Below are positions 59,584 through 64,000 of a DNA stretch of 64,000 bases, piece after piece. A program made the translations under genes and the position numbers. The notes beneath the pieces were generated by a model that was given only the letters and a program-made list of their open reading frames with translations, was not told the DNA's origin and did no database searches. This DNA comes from Cohnella zeiphila (GTDB lineage: Bacteria; Bacillota; Bacilli; Paenibacillales; Paenibacillaceae): assembly GCF_014212055.1 (NCBI RefSeq), contig NZ_JACJVO010000012.1, positions 62,001 to 126,000 on the forward strand, written 5' to 3'. Every line of letters begins with the position of its first letter. Positions within the stretch are counted from its first letter, which is position 1.

Positions 59584-59975
59584 TGGTCATGAAAGGACTC
59601 GGTCGAACGCGGCTCATCGGAACGGTGCTGCTGCTTGCCGGAGTCGTATGGGCATTGACGATGAAGGGAATTGGAACGGAAGAGTGGTTCCTGCTGCTGT
59701 CGGGAACGGTATTGGGCGTCGTCGCCGGGATGATTCAAGGATGGATCCTGCTTCTTCGGGACCGCAGGCAGATCGGATCGGGCAAGATGAAGCTCTGGAT
59801 CACGGGGATCCTCATCGTGTTTATTGCCTTGAAAGTCACCATTAACATGACAATTCCTTCGTATCTGGCTACGAGCGAGAACGGAATCTGGGTGTCGATT
59901 GTGTTTGCCATCGGGGGCCTTCTAATCGGACGTTCCTTTTATTCCCGTCTTCGGTTGAAGGAAAAGCTCTCGTAA
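59583..59975 (+). CDS. Small membrane protein
   Basis: 130 aa, four helices: RLIGTVLLLAGVVWALTM, WFLLLSGTVLGVVAGMIQGW, LWITGILIVFIALKVTINM, WVSIVFAIGGLLIGRSFYS, ending in basic residues. The pattern resembles CcdC/DUF1453-like proteins, not certain. ATG at 59583 overlaps the acyltransferase stop, with AAGGAGC upstream, so it is the last gene of the same operon. Confidence 0.8.
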   Translation: MVMKGLGRTRLIGTVLLLAGVVWALTMKGIGTEEWFLLLSGTVLGVVAGMIQGWILLLRDRRQIGSGKMKLWITGILIVFIALKVTINMTIPSYLATSENGIWVSIVFAIGGLLIGRSFYSRLRLKEKLS

Positions 59976-60096
59976 AACGGGACCTTCGGCAGTTTGGAGT
60001 TGAGCAAAACGTCAGCTTGTTCGGCGACTGCGGGCAAATGCAAAATTTTTTCCGACTATTCCGCCCATGTAACTGAAATCGAGGTGAAGAGGAATC

Positions 60097-60249
60097 ATGG
60101 CTTCCCAAGAAGGCCGGCTATTCTTTATCGATAACCTGAAGTCGGCGCTTACTCTTCTGGTAGTGCTGCATCATTTGGTGTATTTTTCGATTATGTACGG
60201 GGTATTCGATCCCTCGTCTAACCGTATCAGATGGTATTCAAAATGCTAA
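60097..60249 (+). pseudogene. Truncated acyltransferase-family gene
   Basis: ATG at 60097 preceded by GAAGAGG opens a frame reading GRLFFIDNLKSALTLLVVLHHLVY, the first helix of an acyltransferase 3 family protein, with FFIDNLK-x-x-L-x-x-L-V-x-L-HH conserved. After about 42 residues homology stops near 60225 and the frame closes at TAA 60247. The remaining ~330 residues are gone; base composition changes to AT-rich at the same point. Confidence 0.75.
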
Positions 60250-60571
60250 GTGGTTAGGCACAGATCCATATAATCCTGACAGAATGGTAATGCATCAATC
60301 GACTGAATACAGTGGCTTACTCATGACTATTGGTTATCCTCCATCCTGGAGTAAAGATGGTGATAAAATTGTATGGGATTCTCAGCCGGTAACTGGTAAC
60401 TGGTATGCATCTATAACAAGACTCGGCAACGATGCCCATGCAACCCAACCAATTGGTTGGTTTACCGATGCCGACATAATTGATGTTTCTGATATTTATG
60501 TTACAAAAGATGGGATTCAAAGGGTCTATCGTGTACAGACCTCAATTGATTTCGCTGATTTTATTGGATAA
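60230..60571 (+). pseudogene. AT-rich orphan fragment, 3' part of an unknown gene
   Basis: An open frame beginning at the junction encodes DGIQNAKWLGTDPYNPDRMV then STEYSGLLMTIGYPPSWSKDGDKIVW and continues to TAA at 60571. The first ATG is 60284, with no ribosome binding site. It has Trp/Tyr-rich secreted-protein character but no signal peptide, so it is probably the C-terminal half of a gene whose start was lost. I do not recognise the family. Confidence 0.45.
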
Positions 60572-60601
60572 TTTTATTTTGATATAATATAGTTTATTCT
60601 C

Positions 60602-60629
60602 AGTAGATGGGGGGCTACCCCCATCTACT
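60602..60629 (+). terminator. Strong hairpin
   Basis: 12-bp perfect stem AGTAGATGGGGG / CCCCCATCTACT with loop GCTA. Follows the AT-rich fragment, precedes the lipoprotein gene; downstream is CCATTATTTAG. Likely terminator carried with the inserted segment. Confidence 0.7.
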
Positions 60630-60672
60630 CCATTATTTAGTTTTAATTGATGCCTGCAAAGGAGAATTGATA

Positions 60673-61194
60673 ATGCATAAATTAAAAACAACATTTCTTG
60701 TTGTGGGTCTGTTTCTTACTTTGATTGGTTGTTCAAACTCTCGTCAATCTTCAACTCCTTTAACAGAAGATGATATAAATAACTACATTCGCGACAATAA
60801 GATAAATAAAATTGCTGTAGAAATGATGAATGATTATGCTGTAGTGTTATACAGCGAGGCTAATATTGAAGGGTATCATCTGATTTACAAAGATGATGAT
60901 GGAAATATACAAGATCAAAACTTTTATGAGGGAACAATGACAGATGCTCCCGTTCTAATAGCGGGATCAGCATCAAGAAATCCTTTCGTTACAGTTCTAA
61001 TCAATGATGATAAGTTACTCAAAACAGCATCCACAGTTGAAATAACCTTTGAAGATGGAACTATAAATCGCAAAAACATCAGTGGAAAAGGGGCAATAAT
61101 TCCTTACGGAAAAGAAGTTAAAGGAGTTATGAACTATTCCAATGTTGTAATTTATGACGCGGAAATGAAAGTGCTTTACTCCTATCCGAAGTAA
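60673..61194 (+). CDS. Putative lipoprotein, horizontally acquired
   Basis: 173 aa. Signal peptide with lipobox TLIGC (Cys20), then an acidic soluble domain (LTEDDINNYIRDNKINKIAV, YKDDDGNIQDQNF). Codons are strongly A/T-biased (ATA, AAA, GAT, TTA) in contrast to the neighbours. GGAG 8 bases before ATG. No family recognised; secreted anchored protein of unknown role on a probably transferred segment. Confidence 0.7.
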   Translation: MHKLKTTFLVVGLFLTLIGCSNSRQSSTPLTEDDINNYIRDNKINKIAVEMMNDYAVVLYSEANIEGYHLIYKDDDGNIQDQNFYEGTMTDAPVLIAGSASRNPFVTVLINDDKLLKTASTVEITFEDGTINRKNISGKGAIIPYGKEVKGVMNYSNVVIYDAEMKVLYSYPK

Positions 61195-61279
61195 GTCAGT
61201 CTTGCCGCTTTGCGTGTTACCGACTATTTCTTCCAGAGTGCAGCCGAGAAAATAGGGAATATGAACGCATTCTCATATT

Positions 61280-61615
61280 ATCAGGTCCTTTGAGGGTATA
61301 GCGACAGGAACGTTGCTGTGCGAAGTGTTGAGCAACACAGACATGCATCCATCTGCTTACGACGACATTAAGATGATTTATAGGCAAGGACATGCGGATC
61401 AGACCTACGATAAGAAGTACGAGATACGCGATCACCGTGGGAGCGGCCGAGCTTCCGGCAGGGAGACGGCCGCGCGGATTGTAGTCGGAGTCGTGGGCGC
61501 AGGTTGCTGGAACTGCGAAAGAGATTGTCCTCGAATTATGCCTGTCATCGAAGCCATGACATGTTTGGATATCGAGGACCATTATAAGCGTCAGGCCGCG
61601 TTATTGGGCGGATAA
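61280..61615 (+). pseudogene. Chorismate synthase (aroC) remnant
   Basis: The frame reads SFEGIATGTLLCEVLSNTD, then YDDIKMIYRQGHADQTYDKKY, RDHRGSGRASGRETAARIV. This is the chorismate synthase core (TxGTPI...RN-D, RPGHADYTY-x-KYG-RD-RGGGR-S-RETA-R-A-GA). After GVV the chain jumps to CPRIMPVIEAMTCLDIEDHYKRQ, matching the later CPD-x-x-x-x-A-M region, i.e. an internal deletion, then a stop. Start and most of the C-terminus are missing; key residues (GHADQ, GSGR) are altered. Confidence 0.75.
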
Positions 61616-61663
61616 CGGCGAGAAGAATGGGTAATGTTGTACGGAAACATTTTCCAACCCCTA

Positions 61664-61672
61664 TGTTATAAT
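61664..61672 (+). promoter_or_regulatory. Extended -10 promoter
   Basis: TGTTATAAT, i.e. TGn followed by a consensus TATAAT, 56 bases before the ATG of the small membrane protein gene. No good -35 at 17 bases (GAAACA region), consistent with an extended -10 promoter. Confidence 0.55.
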
Positions 61673-61727
61673 TGCAGTAGCGATCGGAAAATCGACCCTA
61701 ATCATTCCTTAAGAACGGAGTGATTCC

Positions 61728-62144
61728 ATGTACCCGAAGAGATACGCCTTCTTCGTACCTGAAAGAGGAGTTTTTTGCATTCCGGTGTGGATCCCATTTT
61801 TCACTTCATCTAATCGGTACTTTCTTCTTGGGAAAGGGACAGCTGGCGAACTCATTACAAATCTGCTCTTATCGGCAGTCTTGTTTGCAATCGCGCTGTT
61901 ATATGCAAGAAGAAGATTTCCGATCCTCATTATGGACGATTATTTTGAAACCAAAAACAATAGATACATGGCAGAAGAAATAAAGGAGCTTAAGCTGCAC
62001 CGCAGAACGGGATGGGTATCGATCAAACTGCACAAGGGACTGGATTCAAAGAAATTCATGCTTCGCAAAAAATATCGGCCTGAAGCGGTCGAGGTCATGA
62101 TGGAATGGGCAAGCCGGAACAAGGTGAATTGCTCATTTAAATAA
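61728..62144 (+). CDS. Hypothetical membrane protein
   Basis: 138 aa. One or two N-terminal hydrophobic segments (FCIPVWIPFFTSSNRYFLLG, ITNLLLSAVLFAIALLYARRRFP) followed by a basic cytosolic domain (EIKELKLHRRTGWVSIKLHKG, SKKFMLRKKYRPEAVEVMMEW). The soluble part resembles a short PH-like domain of YcxB/SdpI-neighbour type, not certain. ACGGAGTGA 9 bases upstream. Function unknown. Confidence 0.65.
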   Translation: MYPKRYAFFVPERGVFCIPVWIPFFTSSNRYFLLGKGTAGELITNLLLSAVLFAIALLYARRRFPILIMDDYFETKNNRYMAEEIKELKLHRRTGWVSIKLHKGLDSKKFMLRKKYRPEAVEVMMEWASRNKVNCSFK

Positions 62145-62161
62145 CCTATATCTAGCCAAGC

Positions 62162-62193
62162 CAGCCCTCAACCTGATGACAGGTGGGGGGCTG
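62162..62193. terminator. Terminator between convergent genes
   Basis: CAGCCC (62162-62167) / GGGCTG (62188-62193) and inner ACCT / AGGT around loop GATGAC, with an internal bulge; followed by TTTGACGTTT. Separates the membrane protein gene from the convergent NmrA-like gene. Confidence 0.6.
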
Positions 62194-62215
62194 TTTGACG
62201 TTTAATATTAAAGGG

Positions 62216-63073
62216 TTATTGAGAAATCGAGTCTTTTAAAAAATCAGTAAAATTCACCGGGGATCTGCCAATCAAGTTTTCCAAAGCGGGATTGGTCTGT
62301 GAGAAATCTCCCTGTCGGCTTGCTTGAAACATACCCGTAAGCATGCCGATCATCTCTTCCGACAGTCCTCGGGACACCAGGTGGTTCCGATATTCATCAT
62401 CCGACACGACAATTCGCCGAATCGGCCGATCCAAGACCTTGGAAGCAATTGATGCCATTCTTTCCATGTCAATCGCTTCGGAAGCCGTAAGGTGAGGAGT
62501 TATGCCGTCATATGTTTGCTCTGTCAGGATTACCGCTGCGGCTTCGGCCAGGTCGGAATGGGTGGTCCAGGCAACAGGACCATCCTCCGGAGCCATCAAT
62601 TCCCCTGTTTTCAAGGCATCACCCATCCACATTATCGCGGATGCGGCATAAAAGCCGTTTCGCAGCGACGTGAAAGCTATTCCTGAAGATTCTAGCATCT
62701 CTTCTGTAGCAGCATGAACGTTCATAGGAGGAAAATGCGACGTTGCGGATGAAAACATTTGACTAGTGTACAGCAGTCGGCCAACACCAGCCTTCTTGGC
62801 CGAGTCGATTGCGGTTTGATGCTGACGAACCGCAACTTCTCCCAAGGAGTGGGACGAGATCATGAGAACTTGAGACGCTCCTTCAAAGGCGTAAAGAAGA
62901 CTTTCGGAATCATCGAAATGTCCTTGCCGAACGCGAACTCCGCGTTCTTTTAGATCCTGTGCCTGGTTCATATCACGGACACTTACACCAATATCCCCGG
63001 CAGGAACACGCTTTAGAAGCTCCTTCACAACCTTCCGGCCTAATTTGCCATTCGCCCCTGTAACAACAATCAT
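62216..63073 (-). CDS. NmrA-like NAD(P)H-binding reductase, paralogue of 6335-7213
   Basis: 285 aa. MIVVTGANGKLGRKVVKELL, GVSVRDMNQAQDLKERGVRVR, FDDSESLLYAFEGASQVL and SLRNGFYAASA follow the first copy almost residue for residue. ATG 63073 has AAGGATG at suitable spacing; ATG 63085 lacks it. Expected QOR2/NmrA-type NADPH-dependent quinone reductase or redox sensor. Here the partner is a divergent TetR regulator, not a MarR/aldo-keto reductase operon. Confidence 0.9.
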   Translation of the reverse strand: MIVVTGANGKLGRKVVKELLKRVPAGDIGVSVRDMNQAQDLKERGVRVRQGHFDDSESLLYAFEGASQVLMISSHSLGEVAVRQHQTAIDSAKKAGVGRLLYTSQMFSSATSHFPPMNVHAATEEMLESSGIAFTSLRNGFYAASAIMWMGDALKTGELMAPEDGPVAWTTHSDLAEAAAVILTEQTYDGITPHLTASEAIDMERMASIASKVLDRPIRRIVVSDDEYRNHLVSRGLSEEMIGMLTGMFQASRQGDFSQTNPALENLIGRSPVNFTDFLKDSISQ

Positions 63074-63158
63074 TTCTGCACTCATCCTTTCGTTTGCACA
63101 CCGATTTTGTTTGTGCAATCATAAACGTATAAGGTAAAAATAAAAGGATGGAGTTGCG

Positions 63159-63194
63159 CGAACAACCTGCAAAAAGCTGTTTTTGTTGCGTTCC
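63159..63194. promoter_or_regulatory. Candidate TetR operator
   Basis: Imperfect dyad centred on CAAAAA-GCTG-TTTTTG (63170-63185), extended by AACAA on the left and TTG/TTC on the right. It lies between the NmrA-like gene and the divergent TetR gene; could also act as an RNA hairpin. Confidence 0.45.
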
Positions 63195-63249
63195 CGACAT
63201 TTTTGTCCTTTTGTCCGTTATTTGAGTTTAAGAGAAAGAGGGGGGTAAA

Positions 63250-63843
63250 ATGTCGGTAAATCCCGAGGATCCGCGTGTTAAAAGAACCCGTCACTTGTTC
63301 GTGCAGGCTTTTAACGAGTTGGTTGGGAAAAAGAGAAACGTCTATTCCATTTCGGTGCGCGATATCACGAATCAAGCAACCGTAAATCGAACAACATTTT
63401 ATGCGCATTTTCAGGATAAATATGAGTTCCTTGAATATTGGATGACGGAAAAGTTCCAAATGGCTATAAAGGATAGATTGCAAGAAGAAACAAGATGCAG
63501 TGCCGACAATTTGCGAATCCTTATTCAAACCATATTCGATTTTCTTTTGCAGTTTCAACAATGCCGTACGCCGGGAGACAAGCAATTTGAAGCGATGTTT
63601 GAAAATGCCATGCAGCAGGATCTCCATCGACTCCTGCTTAAACGGGTATATGAAGGGGACACCCAGGGCTTTTCGCAAGAAAAATTGGAGGCGATGGCGC
63701 TCGTTATCAGTTGGGGCATATTCGGATCGGCTTTGCAGTGGAGCCGGAACCCGCAAGATCGCACAGCGGAGACGATGTTTGATGAAGTCATTGAGGTTCT
63801 ATCGGTCCATTTGACCCCTTTTTGGGAGCAAACAACCGGCTAA
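63250..63843 (+). CDS. TetR family transcriptional regulator
   Basis: 197 aa. HTH: YSISVRDITNQATVNRTTFYAHFQDKYEFLEYWM, the SVRDI-x-x-x-A-VNR-TFY-HF-DK pattern of the DhaS/TetR_C_8-like subgroup, similar in design to the regulator at 37875. AGAGGGGGG 5 bases before ATG. Divergent from the NmrA-like gene and probably its repressor. Confidence 0.91.
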   Translation: MSVNPEDPRVKRTRHLFVQAFNELVGKKRNVYSISVRDITNQATVNRTTFYAHFQDKYEFLEYWMTEKFQMAIKDRLQEETRCSADNLRILIQTIFDFLLQFQQCRTPGDKQFEAMFENAMQQDLHRLLLKRVYEGDTQGFSQEKLEAMALVISWGIFGSALQWSRNPQDRTAETMFDEVIEVLSVHLTPFWEQTTG

Positions 63844-64000
63844 AGATATCTTCCCCACCGCAAGGAGAGCGAATCTTCTGCTTCAAAACCCTCCAACAAA
63901 AGCGACGACAGCTCATGCCCACTCGTCCAATATTTCCATTGCCTTTAATCGAAGAGGCCAGGTCTCCTCCATAATGTCCAGCATGCTACGGCTTCTTGAG
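63844..64000 (-). other. Unresolved tail, possible broken minus-strand gene end
   Basis: On the minus strand one frame entering from beyond the window reads MLDIMEETWPLRLKAMEILDE to a TGA near 63913; the next frame continues with SGHELSSLLLEGFEAEDSL and stops at about 63843. The two pieces could be a single C-terminus broken by a frameshift. The window ends before this can be decided. Confidence 0.25.

Noticed and set aside
61217..61582. Minus-strand 121-codon frame over the aroC relic
   Set aside because: It has no ribosome binding site or family motif, whereas the plus strand shows recognisable chorismate synthase blocks.
61313..61615. Thioredoxin-like CxxC reading of the same frame (GAGCWNCERDC)
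   Set aside because: The preceding GHAD-x-TY, KY-x-IRD and GR-S-RETA-R blocks identify chorismate synthase; the CxxC is incidental.
1..64000. tRNA, rRNA, CRISPR arrays, transposases, phage integrase and attachment sites
   Set aside because: None was seen on either strand by eye. Confirmation would need tRNAscan-SE, CRISPR and IS searches.

Overview
The window looks like chromosome of a high-GC member of the Paenibacillaceae (Paenibacillus or Cohnella type). Support for this: Gram-positive ribosome binding sites (AGGAGG family), textbook sigma-A promoters, several sugar ABC uptake operons without their own ATPase, a YesM/YesN-type histidine kinase and AraC response regulator beside a sugar binding lipoprotein, ECF41-type sigma factors, HxlR/MarR/TetR regulators paired with oxidoreductases, a YtrA-type GntR operon and a Fur-boxed siderophore importer. 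No rRNA, tRNA, CRISPR array, transposase or phage gene was seen.

Layout. 0.1-12.3 kb: accessory redox and stress genes: two SDR enzymes, an MFS exporter with a VOC protein and a divergent XRE regulator, a MarR/aldo-keto reductase/NmrA operon with an operator overlapping its promoter, a cupin and SRPBCC pair divergent from an HxlR regulator, a kinase-like phosphotransferase, a methyltransferase, and an ECF sigma factor fused to a VOC domain. 12.3-26.4 kb: two carbohydrate loci. The first (minus strand) encodes a cupin isomerase-like protein, a TIM-barrel sugar epimerase, a six-hairpin glycosidase-like protein, two permeases and a binding lipoprotein, beside a divergent AraC regulator and a candidate cre site. 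The second (plus strand) encodes a LacI regulator, a binding lipoprotein, two permeases and a GH1-like glycosidase, with two identical 16-bp perfect palindromes as operators. 26.4-29 kb: a phosphotransferase, then a MetF-like protein behind a 20-codon leader ORF whose first ten bases are complementary to the start region of the main gene, then a symmetric repeat block. 29.2-35.4 kb: two-component system plus sugar ABC transporter.

35.4-42.5 kb: two ECF41-type modules (SnoaL-tailed sigma factors with DGGGK and NPDKL motifs). One follows a nitroreductase and a peroxiredoxin-like gene, the other follows a flavin oxidoreductase; both modules carry a TGTCACA element upstream of the first enzyme gene. 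A TetR/NTF2 pair lies between them. 42.4-51.3 kb: HD-GYP phosphodiesterase, MarR/SDR/aldo-keto reductase, WYL regulator, DinB, TetR, a small zinc-ribbon protein, DoxX/HxlR and MerR/SDR pairs. 51.4-56.4 kb: Fur-regulated iron-siderophore ABC importer with a divergent AraC-GyrI regulator. 56.5-60 kb: YtrA-type ABC operon ending in an acyltransferase and a small membrane protein.

60.1-61.7 kb is a scar: a truncated acyltransferase, an AT-rich inserted stretch with a lipoprotein, and a decayed chorismate synthase fragment. The window ends with a small membrane protein, a second NmrA paralogue and its divergent TetR regulator. Overall the region couples sugar scavenging and iron uptake to a dense set of small, mostly self-regulated redox and electrophile-response modules.
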